64,000 bases of DNA from Chamaelirium japonicum (lineage: Eukaryota > Streptophyta > Magnoliopsida > Liliales > Melanthiaceae). A program made the translations under genes and the position numbers. The stretch is taken from assembly GCA_947650365.1 (NCBI GenBank), contig CANTAL010000146.1, positions 728,680 to 792,679 on the forward strand, given 5' to 3'. Under the pieces are notes generated by a model. The model saw nothing but the letters and a program-made list of their open reading frames with translations, ran no database searches and was not told the DNA's origin. Within the stretch, counting starts at the first letter, position 1; each line of letters begins with the position of its first letter. Below are positions 39,284 through 49,573 of this stretch, in pieces.

Positions 39284-42200
39284 TCAGATTACCCTGTCAT
39301 AGTTTCTTCCAGCATTGTTATGTTCTATAGCAATCCTTAGATTTTCCTTGAAAGCATCCGAATAGAGAGAAGTAACAGTGTTACTTTGAAGTCCCAATTT
39401 AGACAAGATATCAGCTGGTTGATTTCCCTCGCGCCATATGTGTGTGATCTGCACCCTTGTAAACTTGGCCATTTGATCTCTAATGTTCAAGACTTTTTGC
39501 CGAATTGTCCAAGGAATAGAGTGTTTACCTTTGATACTATTAACAGCAACTAATGAATCTGACTCAATCCAAAGCTGTGAAATATTCATATCCACTGCCA
39601 TTTTGATACCGACTTCAATAGAGTCCAATTCGACATTCAGAATATCATTATACTTCGACGAACCATAGTAAGCTTTAGTAACAACGCCTTCACTATTGCG
39701 AATAATACCTCCAATCCCTGCATTTTCAGCAACTAGAGCACCATCTGTATTGAGTTTCATCCAATCTGTAGTAGGTTTATGCCATGTAACCTGCTGACTG
39801 CTGATGTTAATTGGAGAAAGGAAACATCCCCATTTTGCTGCAGCAATTCTATTCTCTTGATTATCTTTGTCAAAAAGCTGGGCAGTAAACACCCTCATTT
39901 GAACATCACGAGTAATCAAAGCCAATACATATCTTTTATGCCTATTGGTATGATCAAAAATACGTTTGTTTCTCTCCTCCCACAAGTAATAGATAGCACA
40001 ACCAGTCGCAATCCGGGCTATCGCAGCAATCATACCTTTCCCATTAAATTTAGATTGTAATCTTCCAATCTCTTCCCTAATATTTCCAAGTCTTGTAGCT
40101 TGGATCCCCAGTCTGGAAAGAATGGATCGCCATATCCAGCTAGAGTAAGAACACTCAAAGAAGAGGTGATCATGACATTCAGAATTTGACCAACACAAAG
40201 TGCATAATGAATGAACCATCAGCCCTCTCTTATGTAGCTTATCACATGTTAGAAGTTTCTCTTTGACAGCTCTCCAAAGACAGAAGGCATGTTTCTCAAC
40301 TTTATTTCCATGCCAAATCCATTTGGACTCTGGAAATCTTGGTTTTTTAGCCCTTATAGCATTCCAAGCTGTTTTAGCAGTATAGACACCCTCAGGTGAA
40401 GGCTTCCAAACCACTAGATCATTGCAAATTACGTTTTGATTATGATGTTGAGAGACCAAAGCAAAGATGTCTATCAGATCAGCAGAGGTAGGAGTTGGAA
40501 ACAACCAATTACCTTCATGAATGAAGTGACTGACTTTTATATCTTTTCCAAACCCTAAATCATAAATAGCTCTTTCACTGAAAAGCTCCACTAGCCGCCC
40601 TTGTGGAAGCCAAAAATCATACCAAAAACTAGTATTCTGCCCATTACCAACTGAAGTGCATATGAGTGGCTTGATTTGATTTCTGATATGTAGAATGCCT
40701 CTCCAAATACCAGAAGCAGTAGAACTAACTTTACAGTCCCATATACTGTCTCGCTTCAGATACTTCTGCTTGATCCATCTCACCCATAGTGAATTTTCAT
40801 TATTGCAGATTCTCCATATGTGCTTTGAGAGGGCTGCAACATTCCAAGTAATTAGGTCTCTCATACCAAGACCTCCTTCAGATTTTGGTTGGCAAATATG
40901 CTTCCAAGCTATAGGCACTATTTTTCTTGAGAGAGAAGGTCCACTCCAAAGGAACCTGCTAAAAATTCTCTCAATCTCTTTAATCACAGCTTTAGGGAAA
41001 GAGAAAATACCTGACCAATAGATATGAAGAGAGTTAAGAACCGATCTTATTAATTCAACTCTACCAGCAAGGGAGAGGAAATTTCTGCTCCAGGATCCAA
41101 TCTTCAATCTGATCATATCAATCAAGCTTTGGCAGTCAACCTGTTTTAATCTTTTGGAAATCAAAGGGAGTCCCAGATACTTAACGGGGAGTTGTGATTC
41201 TTCAAATCCAAGAATTTTGAGAATTTCTTGCTTTTCTTCAACAGTGCGACTAAAATAGACTTTAGATTTATTTAGATTGACATCTAAACCAGACTGTTCT
41301 TTGAAAGCTGATAGCACCTGATTTAAATTAGTAGCTGATTGCATATCTGCATGACAGAAGACTAATAGATCGTCTGCATATGCCAGGTGAGATATTGGAA
41401 TACTTCCCATTGAAGGAACTGAAATCTGCTTGTTATCTATAGCTTCAAGTATGAGAAAAGAAAGAACATTCATAGCAATCACGAACAGGTAAGGTGAAAG
41501 TGGATCTCCTTGCCGAATACCTTTACTACCAGGGAAATAACCAGCAGCTACTCCATTTATCAAGACCGAGAATTTGGTTGTGGAGATGCAGCAATTAATC
41601 CATTGTATCCAGGTCTTGGAGAAGTTCATAGCCTCAAGGACTTGAAGAATAAAAGAATGATTAACTGAGTCAAAGGCTTTCTTGAGATCGATTTTAAGAC
41701 ACATTCGGGGCTTCCCTTGGTTGATATGAAATTTATTTAGCAGTTCATGTGCCAGCATGACAGCATCTTGAATATTTCTCCCATTAATGTAAGCCATCTG
41801 ATTTTCAGCAACCAAAGTCGGAATCACTTGCTTCAATCTATTTGCTAGAATAGAGGAGATAATCTTGTACAGGAAATTACAAAGAGAAATGGGCCTGAAA
41901 CCTGCAAAGCTTGTACTCTCATCATCTTTGGGAACGAGAGCAATCAGAGTATGATTTAACGATGATATTCTGCTTGGATTTCTGTGGAAGAAGTGAACCA
42001 TGGCCATGATGTCTTCCTTAAGGACAGTCCAGAATTTTATAAAAAATGAGGCAGAAAAACCATCCGCTCCTGGGGCTTTGTCTGGAGATGAGTTATGGAT
42101 GGCATTATAAACTTCCTCATCAGTGAAAGGATTACAAAGATCCTTCGCTTGCATATCTGGAATCCTGGGAATGTTTTTACAGCACAGAGGAGTTCTATTC

Positions 42201-42712
42201 TCATAACTAAAGAGCAGAGAAAAGTAAGCAATACCAGCCTTTTTTATATCATCAGGATCGGTCACTTCTTGACCATCATTTGTATGAATTCTATAAATCT
42301 TGGATCTGGATTTCCGATTCTGAATAGAAGCATAAAAGAAATTAGAGTTTGTATCACCTTTCGAAAGCCAAAGAGATCTAGATTTGAGTCTCAAAAGATC
42401 AGCTTCAATATTTTTTTCCCGTTGCAAATTTATGAGAGCTTCTCTTTCCAAGGAAATAAAAGATATGTCCAAAGGATTAAGATTGATTTTGGATTGGATC
42501 TCTTCCAGTTGTCTCTGAGCTTGTGCACAGCGAAATCTAGTATGCCTGAAACAATTCTTGTTCCAATCTTTAAGCTGAATCTTCAATCTTTTGAGTTTAC
42601 TGCAAACTTTGGCAATAGGATCTCCCGTAGCATGCATAGCCCAAGAATAAGTAACTAATTGGCCAAAAGCATCATGACTCTCGATCCATTCTAATTCATT
42701 CGTACAATCCAT
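39284..42712 (-). CDS. LINE ORF2 fragment: reverse transcriptase and RNase H, no endonuclease
   Basis: The 1,142-residue frame copies LINE RNA into DNA in full-length relatives. Residues 1-10 (MDCTNELEWI) read satellite DNA outside the element; LINE sequence begins at residue 11-12. Residues 12-200 are the basic linker that normally follows the endonuclease, with SLWLSKGDTNSNFF at 113-126. The reverse transcriptase spans about 255-520, with catalytic Asp342 in KIDLKKAFD, GIRQGDPLSP at 398-407 and YADD at 445-448. A zinc-binding region at about 795-862 has Cys837, Cys840, His849 and Cys854. RNase H spans about 985-1107 with Asp990, Glu1028, Asp1052 and Asp1101, plus His1091. No internal stop or frameshift is seen. 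The TAA three codons upstream closes the frame, so the start codon is a chance gift of the satellite; Met26 is the first LINE-encoded Met. Translation in the plant is doubtful. Confidence 0.93.
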   Translation of the reverse strand: MDCTNELEWIESHDAFGQLVTYSWAMHATGDPIAKVCSKLKRLKIQLKDWNKNCFRHTRFRCAQAQRQLEEIQSKINLNPLDISFISLEREALINLQREKNIEADLLRLKSRSLWLSKGDTNSNFFYASIQNRKSRSKIYRIHTNDGQEVTDPDDIKKAGIAYFSLLFSYENRTPLCCKNIPRIPDMQAKDLCNPFTDEEVYNAIHNSSPDKAPGADGFSASFFIKFWTVLKEDIMAMVHFFHRNPSRISSLNHTLIALVPKDDESTSFAGFRPISLCNFLYKIISSILANRLKQVIPTLVAENQMAYINGRNIQDAVMLAHELLNKFHINQGKPRMCLKIDLKKAFDSVNHSFILQVLEAMNFSKTWIQWINCCISTTKFSVLINGVAAGYFPGSKGIRQGDPLSPYLFVIAMNVLSFLILEAIDNKQISVPSMGSIPISHLAYADDLLVFCHADMQSATNLNQVLSAFKEQSGLDVNLNKSKVYFSRTVEEKQEILKILGFEESQLPVKYLGLPLISKRLKQVDCQSLIDMIRLKIGSWSRNFLSLAGRVELIRSVLNSLHIYWSGIFSFPKAVIKEIERIFSRFLWSGPSLSRKIVPIAWKHICQPKSEGGLGMRDLITWNVAALSKHIWRICNNENSLWVRWIKQKYLKRDSIWDCKVSSTASGIWRGILHIRNQIKPLICTSVGNGQNTSFWYDFWLPQGRLVELFSERAIYDLGFGKDIKVSHFIHEGNWLFPTPTSADLIDIFALVSQHHNQNVICNDLVVWKPSPEGVYTAKTAWNAIRAKKPRFPESKWIWHGNKVEKHAFCLWRAVKEKLLTCDKLHKRGLMVHSLCTLCWSNSECHDHLFFECSYSSWIWRSILSRLGIQATRLGNIREEIGRLQSKFNGKGMIAAIARIATGCAIYYLWEERNKRIFDHTNRHKRYVLALITRDVQMRVFTAQLFDKDNQENRIAAAKWGCFLSPINISSQQVTWHKPTTDWMKLNTDGALVAENAGIGGIIRNSEGVVTKAYYGSSKYNDILNVELDSIEVGIKMAVDMNISQLWIESDSLVAVNSIKGKHSIPWTIRQKVLNIRDQMAKFTRVQITHIWREGNQPADILSKLGLQSNTVTSLYSDAFKENLRIAIEHNNAGRNYDRVI
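42682..42697. repeat. LINE target-site duplication, 5' side of element
   Basis: This 16-bp match to 39,095-39,110 begins right after the truncated LINE 5' end (GACTCT on the plus strand). Because the target is a satellite unit, chance similarity is possible, but the duplication length and the empty copy at 37,551-37,566 support a true target-site duplication. Confidence 0.9.
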
Positions 42713-45548
42713 TCTATTTTATTCGTACGATCCATTCTTACTCATTCGTATAATCCATTCTAATTCATTCGCACGAATGTATCCATTCTAATTCATTCAT
42801 ACAATCCATTCTAATTCATTCCGTACGATCCATTCTAATTCATTCGTACGATCGTACGAATGAATTAGAATGGATCGTACGACTGAATTAGAATAGATTG
42901 TGCGAATGAATTAGAATGGATCGTACGAATGAATTAGAATGGATCGTACGAATGAATTAGAATGGATCGTACGAAAGAATTAGAATGGATCGTACGAATA
43001 AATTAGAATGGATACATTCGTCCGAATGAATTAGAATGGATCATACGAATGAGTAAGAATGGATCGTACGAATGAAATAGAATAGATTGTACGAATGAAT
43101 TAGAATGGATCCTACGAATGAATTAGAATGGATCGTGTGAAAGAATTAGAATGGATCGTACAAATGAATTAGAATGGATCGTACGAATGAATTAGAATGG
43201 ATCATACGAATGAGTAAGATTGGATCGTACAAATGAAATAGAATGGATTGTACGAATGAATTAGAATGGATCGTACGAATGAATTAGAATGGATCGTGTG
43301 AAAGAATTAGAATGCATTGTATGAATGAATTAGAATGAATCGTATGAATGAATTAGAATGGATCGTGCGAATGAATTTGAATGGATCGCATGATCCATTC
43401 GAATTGAATGGATCGTATGAATGAATTAGAATGGATCGAGCGAATGAATTAGAATGGATTGTAGGAATGAATTATAATGGATCGTATGAATGAATTAGAA
43501 TGGATCGTATGAATGAATTAGAATGGATCGTGCGAATAAATTAGAATGGATCATACGAATGAATTAGAATGGATCGTACGAATGAATTAGAATGGATCAT
43601 ACGAATGAATTAGAATGGATCATACGAATGAGTAAGAATTGATCGCACGAATAAATATAATGGATTGTACGAATGAATTAGAATGGATACATTCGTGCGA
43701 ATGAATTAGAATGGATCGTACGAATGAATTAAAATGGATATATTCGTGCAAATGAATTAGAATGGATCATATGAATGTATTAGAATGGATCGTATGAGTG
43801 AATTAGAATGGATCGTGCGAATGAATTAGAATGGATTGTATGAATGAATTAGAATGGATCGTACGAATGAATTAGAATGGATCATACGAATTAATTAGAA
43901 TGGATCATACGAATGAATTAGAATGGATCATACGAATGAATTAGAATTAGAATGGATATATTCGTGCGAATGAATTAGAATGGATACATTCGTGCGAAAG
44001 AATTAGAATAGATCGTATGAATGAATTAGAATGGATCCTATGAATGAATTAGAATGGATCGTGCGAATGAATTAGAATGGATCGTACGAATGAATTAGAA
44101 TGGATACATTCGTGCGAATGAATTAGAATGGATCGGACGAATGAATTAGAATGGATCGTACGAATGAATTAGAATGGATCAAATGAATGAATTAGAATGG
44201 TTACATTCATGCGAATGAATTAGAATGGATCGTACGAATGGATTAGAATGGATCGTACGAATGGATTAGAATGGATACATTCGAGCGAATGAATTAGAAT
44301 GGATCGTACGAATGAATTAGAATGGATCGTACGAATGAATTACAATGAATTCGTACGATCCATTCGAATTCATTCGCACGATCCATTCTAATTCATTCAT
44401 ACGATCCATTCTAATTCATTCATACAATCCATTCTAATTCTTTCACACGATCCATTCTAATTCATTCGTAGGATCCATTCTAATTCATTCGTACAATCTA
44501 TTCTATTTCATTCGTACGATCCATTCTTACTCATTCGTATGATCCATTCTAATTTATTCATACGATCCATTCTAATTCATTCGTATGATCCATTCTAATT
44601 CATTCGTACGATCCATTTTTACTCATTCGTATGATCCATTCTAATTCATTTGTATGAATGAATTAGAATGGATACATTCGTGCGAATGAATTAGAATGGA
44701 TCATACGAATGAGTAAGAATGGATCGTACGAATTAGAATGGATCGTATGAATGAATTAGAATGGATCGTATGAATGAATTAGAATGGATCGTGCGAATGA
44801 ATTAGAATGGATCGTACGAATGAATTAGAATGGATCGTACGAATGAATTAGAATGGATCATACGAATGAATTAGAATGGATCATACGAATGAGTAAGAAT
44901 GGATCGTACGAATGAAATAGAATGGATTGTACGATTGAATTAGAATGGATACATTCGTGCGAATGAATTAGAATAGATCGAACGAATGAAATAGAATGGA
45001 TCGTATGAATGAATTAGAATGGATCGTACGAATGAATTAGAATGCATCGTACGAAAGAATTAGAATGGATATATTCGTGCGAATGAATTAGAATGGATCG
45101 TACGAATGAATTAGACTGGATCGTACAAATGAATCTAAATGGATTGTATGAATGAATTACAATGGATCGTACGAATGAATTAGAATGGATTGTATGAATG
45201 AATTAGAATAGCTCATACGAATGAATTAGAATGAATCGTATGAATGAATTAGAATGGTTACATTCATGCGAATGAATTAGAATAGATCGTACGAATGAAT
45301 TAGAATGGATCGTACGAATAAATTAGAATGGATCGTGGGAATGAATTAGAATGGATCGTACGAATGAATTAGAATGGATCCACCGAATGAGTTAGAATGG
45401 ATCATACGAATGAATTAGAATGGATTGTACGAATGAATTAGAATGGATTGTGCGAATGAACTAGAATGGATCGTATGAATGAATAAGAATGGATCGTACG
45501 AATGAATTAGAATGGATCGTGCGAATGAATTAGCATGAATCGTACGAA
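42698..45548. repeat. Satellite after the LINE: forward, reverse, forward, reverse
   Basis: Forward to 42,852, reverse 42,853-44,349, forward 44,350-44,654, reverse 44,655-45,548. The flip at 42,850-42,853 is the centre of a perfect 60-bp palindrome. The interval 43,738-44,655 repeats 27,060-28,020. Near 45,388 the block holds the reverse form of the GGTGGATCC marker. No gene is seen. Confidence 0.95.
42822..42881. repeat. Perfect 60-bp palindrome at an orientation flip
   Basis: Two 28-nt arms (42,822-42,849 and 42,854-42,881) are exact reverse complements around the self-complementary centre GATC. The arms are one satellite unit plus the GTAC linker, joined tail to tail. A related flip at 54,131 keeps about 19-nt arms, and one at 18,736 has an early mismatch. 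Confidence 0.9.
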
Positions 45549-48247
45549 TGTATCCATTCTAATTCATTCATAAAATCCATTCTAATTCATTCGCACGAAT
45601 GTATCCATTCTAATTCATTCGTACGATCAGTTCTAATTCATTCACAAAATCTATTCTAATTCATTCATACGATCCATTCTAATTCATTCACACGAATGTA
45701 TCCATTCTAATTCATTCATACGATCCATTCTAATTCATTCGTACGATCCATTCTAATTCACTCATACGATCCATTCTAATACATTCATACAATTTGAATG
45801 GATCGTATGAATGAATTAGAATGGATCGTGCACGAATGTATCCATTCTATTTCATTCACACGATCCATTCTAATTCATTAATATGATCCATTCTAATTCA
45901 TTCGTACGATCCATTCTAATTCATATGCACAAAGGTATCCATTCTAATCCATTCGTAGGATCCATTCTAATCCATTCGTACGGTCCATTCTAATTCATTC
46001 GTATGATCCATTCTAATTCATTCGCTCGAATGTATCCATTCGTACGATCTATTCTAATCCATTCGTACGATCCATTCTAATTCATTCGCATGAATGTAAC
46101 CATTCTAATTCATTCATTTGATCCATTCTAATTCATTCGTACGATCCATTCTAATTCATTCGTCCGATCATTTCTAATTCATTCGCACGAATGTATCCAT
46201 TCTAATTCATTCGTACGATCCATTCTAATTCATTAATATGATCCATTCTAGTTCATTCGCACGATCCATTCTAATCCATTCGTACGATCCATTCTAATTC
46301 ATTAATATGATCCATTCTAATTCATTAGTATGATCCATTCTAATTCATATGCACAAAGGTATCCATTCTAATCCATTCGTAGGATCCATTCTAATCCATT
46401 CGTACAATCTATTCTATTTCATTCGTATGATCCATTCTTACTCATTCGTATGATCCATTCTAATTCATTCGGACGAATGTATCCATTCTAATTTATTCGT
46501 ACGATCCATTCTAATTCATTCGTACGATCCATTCTAATTCATTCGCTCGAATGTATCCATTCTAATCCATTCGTACGATCCATTCTAATCCATTCGTACG
46601 ATCCATTCTAATTCATTCGCATGAATGTAACCATTCTAATTCATTCATTTGATCCATTCTAATTCATTCGCACGATCCATTCTAATTCATTAGCACGATC
46701 CATTCTAATTCATTCGCACGATCCATTCTAATTCATTCATAGGATCCATTCTAATTCATTCATACGATCTATTCTAATTCTTTCGCACGAATGTATCCAT
46801 TCTAATTCATTCGCACGAATGTATCCATTCTAATTCATTCGTACGATCCATTCTAATTCATTCGCACGATCCATTCTAATTCATTCGTACGATCAATTCT
46901 AATTCATTCGCACGAATGTATCCATTCTAATTCATTCGTACGATCCATTCTAATTCATTCATCGGATCCATTCTAATTCATTCATACAATCCATTCTAAT
47001 TCATTCGCACGAATGTATCCATTCTAATTCATTCGTACGATCAGTTCTAATTCATTCACAAAATCTATTCTAATTCATTCATACGATCCATTCTAATTCA
47101 TTCACACGAATGTATCCATTCTAATTCATTCATACGATCCATTCTAATTCATTCGTACGATCCATTCTAATTCACTCATACGATCCATTCTAATTCACTC
47201 ATACGATCCATTCTAATACATTCATACGATCCATTCTAATTCATTTGCACGAATATATCCATTCTAATTCATTCGTACGATCCATTCTAATTCCTTCGTA
47301 CGGTCCATTCTTATTCATTCGTACGATCTATTCTAATTCATTCGTACGATCCATTCTAATTCATTTGTACGATCCATTCTAATTCCTTCGTACGATCCAT
47401 TCTAATTCATTCATATGATCCATTCTAATTCATTCGTACAATCCATTCTAATCCATTCGTACGATCCATTCTAATTCATTCGCATGAATGTAACCATTCT
47501 AATTCATTCATTTGATCCATTCTAATTCATTCGTACGATCCATTCTAATTCATTCGTCCGATCCATTCTAATTCATTCGCACGAATGTATCCATTCTAAA
47601 CCATTCATACGATCTATTCTAATTTATTCGTACGATCCATTCTAATTCATTCGTAAGATCCATTCTAATTCATTCGTACGATCCATTCTAATTCATTCGT
47701 ACGATCCATTCTAATTCATTCGTAAGATCCATTCTAATTCATTCGTGCGATCCAGTCTAATTCATTCGTACGATCCATTCTAATTCATTCGCACGAATGT
47801 ATCTATTCTAGTTCATTCGTACGATCCATTCTAATTCATTCGAACGATCCATTCTAATTCATTCGCATGATCCATTCTAATTTATTCGTACGATCCATTC
47901 TAATTCATTCATACGATCCATTCTAATTCATTCGTACGATCCATTCTAATTCATTCACACAAATGTATCCATTCTAATTCATTCGTACGATCCATTCTAA
48001 TTCATTCGCACGATCCATTCTAATTCATTCGTACGATCCATTCTAATTCTTTCACACGATCCATTCTAATTCATTCGTATGATCCATTCTAATTCATTCG
48101 CACGATCCATTCTAATTCATTCGTACGATCCATTCTAATTCATTCATACGATCCATTCTAATTCATTCGTACGATCCATTCTAATTCATTCGCACAAATG
48201 TATCCATTCTAATTCATTCGTACGATCCATTCTAATTCATTCGTACG
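45549..48247 (+). repeat. Satellite, forward block with a reverse island
   Basis: The block is forward throughout except for a reverse island at about 45,791-45,836 that copies the one at 33,079-33,116. CAGTTC...CACAAAATC markers lie at 45,628 and 47,042. The 45,590-47,440 part matches 32,880-34,870. No gene is seen. Confidence 0.95.
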
Positions 48248-49573
48248 AATGAAATAGAATGGATTGTGCGAATGAATTAGAATGGATAGTACGAATGAAT
48301 TAGAATGGATCGTACGAATGAATTAGAATGGATCATACAAATTAATTAGAATGGATCATACGAATGAATTAGAATGGATTGTACGAATGAATTAGAATGG
48401 ATCGTACGAATGAATTAGAATGGATACATTTGTGCGAATGAATTAGAATGGATCGTACAAATGAATTAGAATGGATCGTACAAATGGATTAGAATGGATA
48501 CATGAATGTATTAGAATGGATCGTATGAGTGAATTAGAATGGATCATACGAATTAATTAGAATGGATCGTACGAATGAATTAGAATGGATCGTACGAATG
48601 AATTAGAATGGATACATTCGTGCGAATGAATTAGAATGGATTGTGCGAATGAATAAGAACAGATCGTGCGAATGTATTAGAATGGATCGTACGAATGAAT
48701 TAGAATGGATCGTGCGAATGAATTAGAATGGATCGTACGAATGAATTAGAATGGATCGTGTGAAAGAATTAGAATGGATCGTACGAATGAATTAGAATGG
48801 ATCGTGCGAATGAATTAGAATGGATCGTACGAATGAATTAGAATGGATACATTCGTGCGAATGAATTAGAATGGATCGTACGAATGAATTAGAATAGATC
48901 GTATGAATGAATTAGAATGGATCGTACGAAGGAATTAGAATGGATCGTATGAATGAATTAGAATGGATATATTCGTGCAAATGAATTAGAATGGATCGTA
49001 AGAATGTATTAGAATGGATCGTATGAGTGAATTAGAATGGATCGTACGAATGAATTAGAATGGATCATATGAATGAATTAGAATGGATCGTACGAATGAA
49101 TTAAAATGGATCGTACGAATGAATTAGAATGGATACATTTGTGCGAATGAATTAGAATGGATCGTACGAATGAATTAGAATGGATCGTATGAATGAATTA
49201 GAATGGATACATTCGTGCGAATGAATTAGAATGGATCGTGCGAATCCATTAGACTGGATCGTGCGAATGAATAAGAATGGATCATACGAAAGAATTAGAA
49301 TGGATCGTACGAATTAATTAGAATGGATACATTCGTGCGAATGAATTAGAATGGATTATATGAATGAATTAGAATGGATCGTACGAATGAATTAGAATGG
49401 ATCATACGAATTAATTAGAATGGATCATACGAATGAATTAGAATGGATTGTACGAATGAATTAGAATGGATCATACGAATGAACTAGAATGGATCGTACG
49501 AATGAACTAGAATGGATACATTTGTGCGAATGAATTAGAATGGATCGTACGAATGAATTAGAATGGATCGTAC
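48248..49573 (-). repeat. Satellite, reverse block
   Basis: Reverse units bounded by the flip CATTCGTACGAATG at 48,247 and the flip GGATCGTACGATTC at 49,573. The interval 49,130-49,480 resembles 11,270-11,600 in the order of variant units (for example CGAATCCATTAGACTGGATC). No gene is seen. Confidence 0.95.

Larger units (their letters stand above)
39111..42681 (-). mobile_element. 5'-truncated L1-type LINE with RNase H
   Basis: A 3,571-bp non-LTR retrotransposon lies on the minus strand. Its 3' end is a 16-nt poly(A) tail, seen as T at 39,111-39,126. It is flanked by identical 16-bp copies of CGATCCATTCTAATTC and encodes an open ORF2. ORF1 and the endonuclease part of ORF2 are missing, so the insertion is 5' truncated, as is common when reverse transcription ends early. 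The undamaged frame, uniform poly(A) and perfect duplication suggest a recent insertion. The RNase H domain points to the plant L1 group. It cannot mobilise itself without the endonuclease. Confidence 0.95.
37684..42821 (+). repeat. Higher-order unit, copy 2, interrupted by the LINE
   Basis: Copy 2 runs from about 37,684 to 39,110, then is interrupted by the LINE, and resumes after the duplicated target site at 42,698. The sequence at 42,698-42,821 matches 37,567-37,690 of copy 1 and its right edge. The match stops where copy 1 reads TTCGCACG and copy 2 reads TTCCGTACG. Confidence 0.85.

Noticed and set aside
42095..42658. Plus-strand 187-codon frame antisense to the LINE
   Set aside because: Shadow of ORF2; no domain and no independent support. 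The same applies to 39,483-39,668, 39,779-40,060 and 40,695-41,021.
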